Assembly (NCBI RefSeq): GCF_024713975.1
Contig: NC_091102.1
Span: 23,223,001 to 23,287,000 of the forward strand
Direction: 5' to 3'
DNA from: Paralichthys olivaceus
Taxonomy: Eukaryota > Chordata > Actinopteri > Pleuronectiformes > Paralichthyidae
DNA length: 64,000 nucleotides
The position numbers and the translations under genes are program-made. Of this stretch, positions 24,843 through 36,700 are shown one piece after another (the first letter of the stretch is position 1; each line of letters starts with the position of its first letter). The notes under the pieces were generated by a model. It was not told the origin of the DNA. It searched no databases and saw nothing but the letters and a program-made list of their open reading frames with translations.

Positions 24843-25612
24843 ATGTGAACTATATGCAGGACTCAACTGCCTTGAGTGACCTATGTCATGTCCCTTGAGC
24901 TGCTGCAAACTTGTGTGTCTTTGGTTCCAAATTCATCACATTGACTTTTCTACAGGCCTGTGTCAAGCTTTAACACTACCCCTGCTGTCTTTCAAAGACA
25001 AGGACAACAGGGGAAAAGTTGACTCTGTAAGTCAAGACAGCTTATTCAGTCCAATTTTGCAATGTTCCTGAATACAGACATAAAGAGACCAGTGTTTTTT
25101 TATTCCTAAACAATTAATGTTGCTGGTCTCTGCCTTTTTCACCACAGCATAGCACAGGAGCAGCTGTTTGCCATCCACAGTGGCCTGGGGCCTGTGAGGA
25201 ACAAGAAAGGATTTGTGTGTGTGTGTGTGCGTGCTTGCATGTGAGTCAGTGAGTCAGTTAGCTGTTGGTCTTAAGTTGGCCTCTGTATGTTGTAAAAATC
25301 CCGACATAAAGCAGATAACTAAAGGGCAAAGAGTGAGAAACCTGTGTGTCATGTGCCTTAAGTCAAATTCTACAGTGTGTTGAGAAGTGCATTAACATCT
25401 AATGCTGAACTTTGCTCTTTACTATAAGCTCTATTGTGACTGTACCGTCACTCATATATGACAGTATATGACATCATTGTTTATCTGACACTATATGACA
25501 CTATTGCTGCATGACAACATGGTAACTTGATTTCTGTCTGTCCACAGGGTTGTCCAGCTCTGTAAAATCCACACTCTCTCACCATGGTGAAGACGTAGTC
25601 TGTTTGATCTCC

Positions 25613-26359
25613 ATGGAGATGTCTCCAAACAAAAGTTCTCTCTCTCCATTGTTGCTATGGTTATTGTGGTTGCTATTCTTCATGACCAGCATCATTCAGA
25701 CAACAGACTCTGCCCCCACATCTGAATCGTCTCTGCTGGTCAATACCACCTTGTTGTTTGACGGTGGAGCCCCAGGCTACAACCTGCAGAACTGTAGCTG
25801 CTCCACACCTGTACAGGAGTGCAATGAGGCTCTTGCCAACTCACTGTGCATATGCCACACTGTCTTGCGCTCTGCTTTGCCCCTTTCTGGGCTCAGAGAT
25901 CCTGGACGACTTACCATCTGGGTGAAGGATTTCTGGGTCCTGGAGGAGCTGCTGAACAGAAGCAGGGTTGGCCATTTACAGTTGTCTTTTTGTGGAATAA
26001 AACCAATGGGAAGACAGTACCTCGCTTTGCTAGGTCTACAGACCCTTAGGATCCACAGTTCAGCACCAGAAGCACCATACCCTGATCAGGAAATTACTAT
26101 TTTCTCTGCAGTTGAGTTAGAGGCACTCTCCTTGGACCTTTCCTCATTCTTCTTTGTGACCATACTGGATGTAGCAGTGCTTAATGGGTTATCTAACCTG
26201 AAGGCATACAGTGTTGTAGGACCACATGCTTACACTTTTTCTCAGCACTTTCCCCAACTGGCCATTCTCCTTCCTCTGCTATCCTCTGCTACTCCTGATG
26301 ACCTCAGTGAGCAGGATTCAAAGCCTCTGCAGAGCCTTCTCATTACTTTTGTCTACTAA
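25613..26359 (+). CDS. epcip: EPCIP-like secreted protein (C21orf62 homologue)
   Basis: A single coding exon encodes 248 aa. A hydrophobic N-terminal segment (residues about 8-33, rich in Leu and Trp) is a signal peptide ending in a Ser/Thr/Pro-rich region. The mature part has the family's cysteine signature: LQNCSCSTPVQEC, then LANSLCICHTVL. RLTIWVKD follows, then a lone Cys in LSFCG, TLRIHS, and the characteristic end LLITFVY. These elements and their order match vertebrate C21orf62, now called exosomal polycystin-1-interacting protein. The human protein is a little shorter. N-glycosylation sequons include NTT, NCS and NRS. I chose ATG 25613 because it starts the signal peptide; a second ATG six bases on is equally possible. 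An upstream acceptor at 25547 implies a 5' non-coding exon. The molecular role is poorly known; the name comes from a reported polycystin-1 interaction. Human C21orf62 also lies close to the interferon receptor cluster, which supports the assignment. Confidence 0.9.
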   Translation: MEMSPNKSSLSPLLLWLLWLLFFMTSIIQTTDSAPTSESSLLVNTTLLFDGGAPGYNLQNCSCSTPVQECNEALANSLCICHTVLRSALPLSGLRDPGRLTIWVKDFWVLEELLNRSRVGHLQLSFCGIKPMGRQYLALLGLQTLRIHSSAPEAPYPDQEITIFSAVELEALSLDLSSFFFVTILDVAVLNGLSNLKAYSVVGPHAYTFSQHFPQLAILLPLLSSATPDDLSEQDSKPLQSLLITFVY

Positions 26360-26743
26360 CAAAAAGATTCCATTCAAGTGCAGTTAGGTAGGCATAAGTG
26401 ATACTCAGGCGTTGGAAACAAAACATCTGGATTATTTTTTGTAAAGAAAAAGGTGTATTTCTGTATACAATATCTTTGGAAAGTATTATCAAATGTATAA
26501 CTGACTGCTGTGCTGAAGTTCTCTTTTAAGTGTGACTTTGAACTTTGACTCGAGGGGAAAAAATCTTCCTCTTACTGATGGAATTTCTTCAGGGACACTT
26601 ACAATTTCATGCTACACTTTGGATGCTGTTTTTTACATCTCTGAAAGAACCTGCTAAGATATTTCTGCTCTTATAAATGCACCGCAATTTCAACTCAAAT
26701 GCGTCCTAATCAGCTGACATCATCTTACCCACTACAGTTTCGC

Positions 26744-26749
26744 AATAAA
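26744..26749 (+). terminator. Polyadenylation signal, EPCIP-like gene
   Basis: AATAAA about 385 nt after the stop codon; the first canonical signal downstream. Confidence 0.5.
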
Positions 26750-27109
26750 CCAAAAGTAGTGTTTTGCATACTTTGATTTATTTTTTGCCAACACCTGAAT
26801 ATTAACACTTTTTACTATATTTATCATTTCAAATGAATGAAAATTATGGGTTTATTCACTGAGCCACCCTCACAGTCTCGGTGTATATTAGGTGCATTCA
26901 CACCTGTAATTAAAGCTGTCAGGATCCCCAAGATGACTATTGATACCGCAGGTTTGAACTGGTCCAAAAGCATGTTTAGTCAGTGAGGTCCATCCATCAG
27001 TTAATGTGTTTCCCTGGTTTGACCTTTTAGTATAGGCTATATATATATTCATACAACTGCACAATGTGTTTTGAAAATGTGGTATGGCACAGTTTTATAT
27101 TGTATCTCT

Positions 27110-27965
27110 CTATTGTATACCGCTTGATCATATCATTGATCAACATGGCCTTAACGTCCATTACTATGCTGATGACACCTAACTCTATCTTAGCCCTCAG
27201 CCATCCAAGCTCATAATTGTGGCCCCCAAGGCTCTGCTCCGGAAGGTTGGAGATCTACTCCTCAACAATGACAGCTGCGCCATCTTCCCATCCCCCAAGG
27301 TCCGCAACCTGGGTGTTATTCTTGACTCCGACCGCTCTTTCCAATCCCACATAAAATCTGTCACAAAATCCATTTTCTTTCATCTTAAAAACATCTCCAG
27401 ACTCCAGCCTTCACTCCCTGACTCCATGGCAGAATCCCCCATTCTTGCCTTCATCACCTACAGCCTAGATTACTGCAATAGAGTCTTGTCCGGTGTACTA
27501 GACAATGTCCTGAAGAGACTCCAGTATGTGCAGAACTCTGCCACCAGGGGTTCTCAACTGCTCTAAGCCCTAGCAGCACATCACACCGACCCTCAATCAC
27601 CTCCACTGGCTTCAGATCAAGGCCATCATCAACTAAACTCCTCCTTCTCACTTATAAATCCCTCCATGCTCTCGCCCCGCCATATCCAACTGACCTCCTC
27701 CACCCCTACACTCCGCTCAGAAGGCTGCAGTCCTCAAACCCTGGTTTGCTCTCCATCCCCAACACCAAACTGCAAACCTTTGGAGACAGAGCCTTCTGTG
27801 TCACAGCCTCCACCCTCTGGATTCTCTATCTGCCGAAATCCACAATGCTGCTTCTCTGGACAGATTAATAAAACCCCTCAAACACCACCTGTTCACTAAG
27901 GCATTTGGCTGCAGATAATGCTCCAGCAATTTCAAATGGTTTGTGGCGCTAAATGAATGTAAAAT
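27110..27965 (+). mobile_element. CR1/L2/Rex-type LINE fragment
   Basis: The plus strand carries the catalytic motif HYYADDT followed by a stop, then VRNLGVILDSDRSFQSHIKS, FFHLKNISRLQPS and FITYSLDYCNRVLSGV. C-terminal LHWLP-like remains follow in other frames. Sequence order is that of a fish non-LTR reverse transcriptase C-terminal half. It is a different family from the elements at 14.7-17.4 kb, and stops and frameshifts show it is dead. Confidence 0.8.
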
Positions 27966-28129
27966 TTGAATTTTAACAGGTTTTCATACATTGAATATTG
28001 ATGTTTTTCAATGTCAGATATGGGTAGAAAAAAAAAAGTTTATGAATACAAAATTAATTAGGTAAAACCATTTGGCTGTTTTTTTTTTATCCTTTATAGG
28101 TGTTCATAGACAGACAGACAGATAGATAG

Positions 28130-28300
28130 ATAGAGCACATTCATACACTGCATCTATATGTTGCACTCTACTACACGCCAATCACACACAGCTGGCACAG
28201 CCATCAGGGGTAACTCTGGGTTCAATATCTTGTCCAAGGACACTTCCGCACACAGAAATTGGACCAATCTTCTGGTTAGTGGTCTCTACCTTCTCCTTAT
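28130..28300 (+). repeat. Interspersed repeat, family R2 (decayed copy)
   Basis: Shares ATTCATACACTGC, AATATCTTGTCCAAGGACAC and TTCTGGTTAGTGG with the 11.9 kb copy; preceded by a short GATA-type microsatellite. Confidence 0.5.
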
Positions 28301-28499
28301 TCATATACACTAAATGTAAGTGGGTAAATCTGAAATGATTAGTCATTTTTCACTGTGTGAACAAATCTTGCCTGAAAATGTTACTTTTCTCCAGTGACTT
28401 TCATCTGAGAAATAGATTTCCATTGCATAAGCTGTTTTTTGTACACCTGCCACCAAAACCTCCCTTGCATTCATGAACACATGACACTCAGTGATTAAA

Positions 28500-28590
28500 T
28501 GTGGGTAGGGTAGGTGGTGTTGGTAGGTAGGTAGGTAGGTAGGTGGGTAGGTAGGTAGATAGGTATGTGGGTAAAGTAGGTAGGTAGGTG
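28500..28590. repeat. (GTAG)n microsatellite
   Basis: Imperfect GTAG/GTGG units; the reverse strand gives a Thr/Pro/Tyr-rich chance frame. Confidence 0.9.
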
Positions 28591-28593
28591 GGT

Positions 28594-29237
28594 TCTCTGA
28601 AGGTGACACAGGATGCAAGGGAGGTGTATATCACAGGTTGGACTCAAAGATTAGACCACAGGAAGTTCTTGTCGCTTTTGCTTTTCGAATAGAGCAAAGA
28701 CGACTACAGAATGGTTAAGTGCTGTTTGATCACGTTTTGGTTGTCAGCTACAACCACGTTAATAAAGTTGAAAAGTCTGAATTTTCATGTTAATACATTC
28801 ATCAAGTGACTGATTATACGTAGTGGTTCTGGTTACATATTCAACTTCTTAAGATCTTCAGATCTCGAATCTCCGGACTCATGTCAGGAGAAACTGTTCA
28901 TGGCTCACTTGCACACATGTGTCAACACAGACTATCCGATTTAGTTTTATTTTATCAATTGGAAACTTTTACATATAAGCCTGTTATTGAATAAGCCCAA
29001 ACATCAGTGAATCTTAAAGTGTGTGACATAAATTATATTAAAGGAACATTCAAGGGTGAGGAAACTTTTTAAATCAAATTAAAATGTTGCTATAATCATA
29101 TAATATTAGAATAATAGTAAACATATTTGCGTTTATACATAAATTAATCAAATATATTTTTATTCTCTAAAGAATAAGGACTTACAGAAGGCCTATGTGT
29201 TTACACTGAACTGAAGGAATATACTGTGTTGTTGCAG
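28594..29237 (+). repeat. Upstream tandem duplication, copy 1
   Basis: Aligns by eye along its length with 29786-30594. Shared blocks include CTCCGGACTCATGTCAGGAG, AAACTGTTCATGGCTCACTT, AAGCCTGTTATTGAATAAGC, AAGGAACATTCAAGGGTGAG and TGTGTTGTTGCAG. Compared with copy 2 it lacks the expanded minisatellite. The donor-like GTAAGT of copy 2 reads TTAAGT here (28715-28720), so it would not splice. Confidence 0.85.
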
Positions 29238-29785
29238 TGAGTGAGTGAGAGTATAGTGCATTCATGAAACAAAAATCCATGAAAAAAATCCCCTTATCTT
29301 TCAATATAGCAATCTAGCAATATTTCATAAATTATATTTTTTAAAGTTTTAATAACGCCAATAATATGACTCCGGAGAGAAAGGGTAGCAACCAGGATCA
29401 CTGTAACCTGCTTCCACAGATCGTAGTGACAATTTAAGAGATTTCCTTTCTGTTTGTTTTTGCACCAATAACCATGACTATTTATGTATAAGTTTAACTT
29501 TATTTCATCAAATCACTGTCAAGTTATTTGAAATTTGAAATACATAAAGTCAACATTTTAGGCCAAGTGTTCTTGAGTTTATTAATAGGGCTGAGACCAT
29601 TGGAGGACAGAGAAATATATTACATCATGCATAGATATGGTACAACCCTACAGTCTATGGGTACATGTGTTTTTGAAGTCTGCCTCGATGCAACAAGCAC
29701 AGACAAAACAGTTTCACCCTCAGCTCTCTTTCAGCCTAACTGGTTAATGCAGGCGTGTGTGTGGCTGGAATTTACCCAGACTTTT
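29238..29785. other. Spacer between the two duplicated segments
   Basis: No sequence corresponding to receptor A exon 1 was found, and no other gene. AT-rich. Confidence 0.4.
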
Positions 29786-29917
29786 ACTCTGAAGATGACA
29801 CAGGAAGTAAAGGAGGTGTACATGACAGATTGGACTCAGCTACACTTCAGGACATTCATGTTGCTTTTGCTTTTCGATCAGAGCAAAGACGACCACAGAA
29901 TGGGAAGGGGCGTCTGG
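29786..29917 (+). other. Possible non-coding exon 1 of receptor A
   Basis: The segment upstream of the donor at 29918 would join to an acceptor at 30594, leaving a 68-nt leader before the receptor A start codon. Inference from splice consensus only; the 5' edge is arbitrary. Confidence 0.3.
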
Positions 29918-29983
29918 GTAAGTCCCTGAACATTTACACCAAGACAAGTGATGTTTGAACGCGTTTAGTTGTCAGCTACAACC

Positions 29984-30180
29984 ATGATAATACGGTTAAA
30001 AAGTCTGAATGTCCACGTTAATAACGTTAAAACGTCTGAATGTCCATGTTAATACGGTTAAAAGTCTGAATGTCCACGTTAATAAAGTTAAAAAGTCTGA
30101 ATGTCCACGTTAATAAAGTTAAAAAGTCTGAGTGTCCACGTTAATAAAGTTAAAAAGTCTGAATGTCCATGTTAATACGA
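29984..30180 (+). repeat. 31-bp minisatellite
   Basis: Six copies of a unit containing AAAGTCTGAATGTCCACGTT, spaced 30-31 bp (unit cores at about 30003, 30034, 30064, 30095, 30126 and 30157). Copy 1 of the surrounding duplication has only one unit. Confidence 0.9.
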
Positions 30181-30662
30181 TCATACGTAGGCTCTGGTTA
30201 CGTATTCAAAGTTTTAAGATCTTCAGATTTCTAATCTCCGGACTCATGTCAGGAGAAACTGTTCATGGCTCACTTACACACACGTGTCAACACAGACAAT
30301 CCCACTTAGTTTTATTTTATCAATCGGAAACTTTTACACATAAGCCTGTTATTGAATAAGCCCAAACATAAGTGGATCTCAAAGTGTGTGACGTCTATTA
30401 AAGGAACATTCAAGGGTGAGAAAACGTATTAAATCAAATTAAAATGTTGCTATAATCATATATTAGAATAATAGGAAACATATTTGCGTTCATACATAAA
30501 TACATTACATACCTTTTTATTCTCTAAAGAATAAGGACTTACAGAAGCCTTATGTGTTTACACTGAACCGACGGAATATATTGTGTTGTTGCAGAGAGAA
30601 CCAGTGCAGTGACCAGAATGTGAGACAGACATGTTCAGCTGGTGCTTACTGAGTATGCAAGG

Positions 30663-30711
30663 ATGCAGTGTTTGGCTCTCATTCTCTATCTAATGCTACT
30701 GCCTGATTCTG
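30663..30711 (+). CDS. Receptor A exon 1 (signal peptide)
   Basis: ATG 30663 has A at -3. It encodes MQCLALILYLMLLPDS, then donor GTGAGT. The earlier ATG at 30655 hits a stop after 12 codons. Confidence 0.85.
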
Positions 30712-33700
30712 GTGAGTTACTCAGAGTTAAATGTACTTCAGAATAGCTCAGACACCATTCTCCTCAACACAGCCTCTTAATCAGAGTTAGTAACTCATGA
30801 TATCATCATGTGTGTTTTGCACTTTGTGTTTTAATTGCACCTCTGAGTCACACTGCCTCACATGTGAACTTGTTGCTCCCACAGCTTTCACTTACCTTCC
30901 TGCTCCACTCAATGTTTCCATCATCTCTCTTAACTTCCACCATGTCATGCGATGGGATCCTGGACCTGGCACCCCACCACATGCACAGTACAGGATTAAC
31001 AAGAGGTAATTTCCCTGTCCACCATCTTCAGTTCAATTCGACTTTATTTGTGTAGCGCTTAATACCAACTTACATTATCTCAAGGCATTTTACATAGTAA
31101 AGTCCAAACCATACAATTCTCAGCATTTCCCACAATAAGCAAACTCTAGCTAACTGTGGTGAGAAAAAATGTTTCAAGGTGGAGAAAGCACAAGCACATG
31201 CAAATTTAATATGCAATTAAAATTTATAGGTCGAGATAAAGAAAATTTCCTCATGAAAAGGTCTGGACTATCATAATGTCTAGCGTTAGGATTCCGGCAA
31301 TATGTAGACTGTCAAACAAAGAAAGCATGTAAGGAGGTGAAATAATATTTTAACAATATTGATTGTCAGTTATACATTGAAATGGAAGGATTATAAATAA
31401 GAGCTCTTCTACAAATGCTCTTTTTTTAATGTACATTAGTGCTTGATTTTAGAAAACATACACAAAATGTGTAAATTAAGTTTTCCTTTTCTATTTTCTA
31501 ACAGTCTCAACTAATTTTAACAATCATTACTCATTTTAACAACTGAACAGCTATAAAATCCCACTTTTCATTTTCAGCGAGAGAAGTGAGCTCTAGCTTG
31601 TGCTGTCAGGAATTTAAATCTGTGGAATGGTTGTTTGATGCTTTTATCAATTGCTACAGTCCAATAACATATGAGACATACTGTTTTTAGAAATATTTTT
31701 AGCTGCGCATGAGAAAAATGTATGAAATGTCAGTACAGTCTTGTTTGAAAACAATGGTTTTGCTATGTGCTTTTCACACCATGTGAAGTTACTTTTCTAA
31801 ATTTTCTCTTACCTACCTCTCACTGTCTATGTTTCCTTCTCTCGTCTCTCGGGGGGGAAAAAAAATAGGGGGAGCCATCTTGCTGGCCATCACTGCTCTC
31901 ATTTCCTACCATGAAGTGCATGATGCCATTTCCTCTTTTGGTTAGAGACACTGTCTCATCTGACTTTTCTGTTGATTCTGCACATATGTCTGTAGCAACA
32001 AGCATACAAACTGTCAAGTACTTTTGATTTATCACATTTAGATCTTACTCACAAGACATTTAGCCAATTTTAGACTTTGGTTTGGAATTTTAGACCAGCA
32101 TTTACAGTGAAAAACTTGGGTTTGTTTTTTTATTGAAAATATATATTTTTTGTTTATTACAACAAACACGGATAACAATGAATATCACAATATGCCATGA
32201 CCATATTTCTCAGTCCTTGTGGTGAGGTGAGGTAAATAAGTTTATTAAAGAAATCACAATAACATAAGAACATAAAGAAAACTAGGGGAAGGAGTGTGAC
32301 ACATTGTCTAAATGACATCAATCTATCATTTAATACTTCAATAATGATATCCTGAATAACTTAAGAACACCACTTTACTCCAGAACAAATCTAAAAAGTT
32401 CCAAAACTTATTTTTTGTGAAGTAGCTTGGACGTTCTGCCTTTTAGCTCTTGGGGAATTCCACAGCAGTTTACTTTTTTCCATCAAGTGAATATACATTG
32501 TCTTTCTTGTAAGTGACAAAGGGTAAATTCAACTTCCCTTTGCGATTCACAAAACTCCAAACTCTTGTATTGAAAGAACAAAGCAATATCACAATCTAAA
32601 TTGTGATAATGGTTAGGATTATCAAGTTTTCACACTACTATAGAAAAAGTATAAACAAAAACAGCCCTATTGTTGTTCCCTTAAATTTCAGATTTTTCTA
32701 TTTTTCATTATCTACAAAAAATATATAGTCTATTTGCTTGTTCTTTTTGTTAGATGAATACTTCACAACATATGTGCACCATGACATCCTGGATCATGAG
32801 GTGTTATTTAATATCACAATACATGAGTCCAGTCCAAGTGCAAAGATTATCAAACTGTTACAGTCAACTTGCCCCAGTTGCATGCACAGTTTTCCTGTAC
32901 AATGACAGATTCAGGGTCCCCACTGTGCTTTAAAATTCTTGAAATTCTGGTTATAAAAAGAAAAAAATAGAAATACATCGTTGTCGGGAATTGAGCCTGG
33001 AAAGTAGTTGTTTGTTTAAGAAGGTGTTGGAACCCTTTGTATCAGCCTCTCTGAGGATCTTTTGTGACCTTTAATTTGGTCACATTTTCAGTCAGAACAT
33101 GGTCTCTCTGATAATCGGTGGTTTCTTTTTGCATATTCTTTGATGGAATATCCGCAAGGTTTTTTTTTTACCTCTTAAAGCTCTGCTTGTGCTGTTTCAC
33201 AGTTTCCAACCAGTGTTTGTTTCCATTGATTGAGCACATGGTCTGTAGCACCTCACCGTGTGGTCCAGCCGTGAGCACAGAGAGGCCAGCTCAGACTTTG
33301 ATGGAACCAATGATTCAAGTGCTTTTATTTGTTTTTCAGTTCAGGATATTCTGATCTTCTTTTAACTGTCATTGAGGTTCACATTACATTCAATTGTACT
33401 TGCCTGCATGACAGAAATAAATACGATGGTCAATTTCATGGGTGGATTTGACTTGAAACAAGAAAGAAGGTTATGTTTAAAAAAATATTTGTACTATTTC
33501 CAGCTGGCCCACTTTACCACTAGATTACAGTTATACTGACCTAAATCTCCAGTATTTATTTTCTGTTCTTTTTGACACAGGTATGTCAGCTCAGTGAGCA
33601 TGCTGTTAATAATATAATATTAAAACATAACATAACCTTAGGATGGGGTTGAATAGGAAATTGGCAGCATGAATGACAAATCTGCAAATTTGATGTGATT

Positions 33701-36700
33701 CAGTAAACATGGAAGAGCTGAGAGTTTGAGAGCATATGGAGGAACTATAGAGTATCAGCATGTAAATGCTAAATGTACTGCATTTATATAGCACCCATTC
33801 ATACATACATTCTTACGGTGCTTTTATATAGACGTCAGTGGCAATTTGTGGTTCAGTTTCTTGCCTATGGACACAGAATTTCCAATTAGAGGATGACTCA
33901 CTCTACCTTTCTGTGTGTTTCTAAAAAAAGTGTAGTATTTTTATGTAAATACGTTGGTATACGTTATAAGAAAGGGGTACTGAGATACAAGTTGTAGAGG
34001 TCCACTGTGGCATGGAGGTAAAGCAGGTCATCCACAGTTAGTATGCTTGGTGTTTGATCCCCATCTCTAGTAGTCCACATGCGTGTGGTGCCAAGGACAA
34101 GACATTGTACCAAGTGCAAAGTGCTGTGTATAGTGACCAGTGTTGGATCACGTCCCGCCACGTCTATGGGGTCATATCAGTCTCAATATTCACAAATACA
34201 TTTTAATTCACACACAAATAGTTATCAATGTATATAAATGTTTAAAAAAAAAATCACAAATAAAAAAAAAGTTTCACAAATATACTTCTACATTTGTGTG
34301 TGGGTTTTTTGGGACTCCCCTGACGTTGCTGGATTCACAAATGCATTTTTTGGATACTGTAGCCTAATGTCGCCCTCATTTTCAGCCAATCACATGAGCG
34401 CAGCCCCATGAGGGTACGATCCCGCCAACGTTACTATCGCAAGTCAACCTGGACAAAATATGTCACTCGTCACTCATGTTATGTAGAAAAAACGCAGTAA
34501 AAGCGGTGCCCTAGCACACAAGGTGAGAAAATATACCTTCTTGCTTCGCATTAGAGTTCTTTAGTTATGTTTGCATTCATGAATTTATTTTTATTTACAT
34601 TTTTCTTCACTATATTAATTGTTGTAAATGCTCATTCACTTCACAGTCTCGTTATCTAGACAGTTTTACAGTTTCAATGATTTCAGGTGGTTCTGATATG
34701 TGGTGTTCATCCCTCCCCTTGAGGATACTTAGATTAAAAATGTTTTCATTGAAAAGTATGCACATTGGCCTTGTGCTTCTCTCAGACAGAATGAATAAGT
34801 ATTCCTCAGTCTACTCACCCTCTGGTGCTAATATTCACTAACATCTTGTTTCTTTGCCTGACCAGTTTTAAAAGTACTCCTTTTTGAGATTGAGCTGTGT
34901 GTTGTAAGATATAAATTAACCTTACCTTAGGGTAGTAGGCTCTACCATTCCATTTTCACTCATAGTAAATAGTATGTATTTGGTGAGAGAGATAACAGAG
35001 ATTAAACTAAGAGTAAGGGGCAAGCATGAAATAATATGTTTGAAATGTGTTTCTTGTTGTGCAGGTTGTACGGGGGGAGAATAAAGCAACTGAACTCAAA
35101 GACGACATCATTAAAGCTGCACCTAGTCTACAATCACATATATATCCTGACTGTCCAGGCATCCTACAACCATACCCTCTCTCCTGAGTCCAACAAATGC
35201 GTGTTCACCCCATACACAGATAGTATGTCAACATTATCTGAGTTGCATGCAAATTATTGTCATTTTTCCCTGCCTGTATCTGTCAGTTGTAAGTCTGTTC
35301 GGTCAAGTAAGTAAGTTAACTGTTAACCATAATGAAATGATCAATTGAGGAAAAAAAAGTCAGTAGAGGAAAAATAAATCTAAAACATTTTTTATAATCT
35401 GTTTATAGATTATTGGTCATATAAAAAACAAGCAATTGTCTTCTTTATTTTCATACATTTTATGGATTACATTGATAATAAATGACCTGTTAGCATCAAT
35501 TGTTTCTGTTTAGTGCTAATTATCTGATATTATCATGCTGTCTTAGATGAAATAAACATCACATCATCTTAAAGCACAGTTGCCAACATGGCTGGACAGA
35601 CTTCACTCAGAAACCTTTGTGTTCAATATCCTTTTTATCCCTGTGTCTCCTATAAATTTCTCAGACTAATTAAATCTGCCTATAAGAGCCTATAAGTAAA
35701 TTGTATATTGATTATTTCAGTTCCTTTCCTTTGAGTCTGACCAAAACTAAAGTAGCTAAAGTAGCTAATTACATATAGATCAACTTGTGGATGGAGCAAA
35801 TTGCCCTTGGTAAATATGTTTATTTAGTTTTTGTGTGTTTTTTCTTGTGATAAGCCACAATAGGTCCTCCAGAAGTCTCACTCGCTGGATGTGGCAACTG
35901 CATACAAGTCAACATTTCGTTGCCGGAGGCCGACAGGAGCTCAGGAATTGATGATATCCAGAAATTGTACGCTTCCCAATTCAGAGTCGTTTGGAAGAGT
36001 GAAAATAACAAAATCGTAAGAAATCTATTTTGCTCCTATTTCACACCACTAATTTCTTCTACTGGTTCTCAACTGTTTATGAAGTACACTTAGTGAGCAC
36101 TTTATTAGTATCATGCTGCCAACCTCCTGTTCTGCCACATCCCTGATGTGTTTAACAGGAGTGAAACTGTGGATGTGGTCTTTTCCTGTTGTGGGCTATC
36201 CACCCCGATATTGTGCTGGTTGTTAACCCCACCCCAGACGTTTATGTTATCAATGCCATTTGGGAGTGGGAGAGATCCTGGCATTGGTTCAGCTAAATCT
36301 TAGTGGACTATTTATATTAATATTTAAAATTACACCTTTGCTTCTCCTTGTACTTGCTTTATTAAATACTGCACATATCATCTGAAGTGATGTCAACTTG
36401 CTAATTAGTTTTTTACATTTTTATGACCTGCACACAGAGTGCCCAACCATCATGGCTTTTCAAGGCTATCTTTCATTTGTAATATACATCATACAAAATG
36501 ACAGATCATTTTACAACTCAGCCTTTAACTTAACATTCAATTCAATTCAATTGCATTTGTATCATGCCAAATCATAATATACATGATCTCAAGGCATTTT
36601 ACATAGTAAGATCCAGACCTTAAAAATGATAGAGAAACCCAACAGTTCCCAAAATGAGCAAACACTTTAGCTACTGTTGGGAAAAAAACTCTGTCATTAA

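Larger units (their letters stand above)
29786..30594 (+). repeat. Upstream tandem duplication, copy 2
   Basis: The receptor-proximal copy of the duplicated segment. It contains a consensus donor (CGTCTGG|GTAAGT at 29917/29918), the 31-bp minisatellite, and ends at an acceptor-like TGTGTTGTTGCAG (30594). Divergence from copy 1 is moderate, with many single-base differences, so the duplication is not very recent. Confidence 0.85.

Noticed and set aside
25550..25612. Longer start for the EPCIP-like protein at 25550
   Set aside because: That position is TTG, just after a splice acceptor. The in-frame ATG at 25613 begins a normal signal peptide.
29755..29958. 67-codon frame upstream of receptor A as a coding exon
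   Set aside because: The homologous position in the duplicated copy is not open, and joining at the 29917 donor would not give a receptor-like N-terminus.
30655..30692. ATG at 30655 as receptor A start
   Set aside because: Its frame stops after 12 codons; 30663 gives a signal peptide and the correct phase.
34005..34145. tRNA-like B box
   Set aside because: Belongs to a decayed SINE; no cloverleaf or A box of a functional tRNA.
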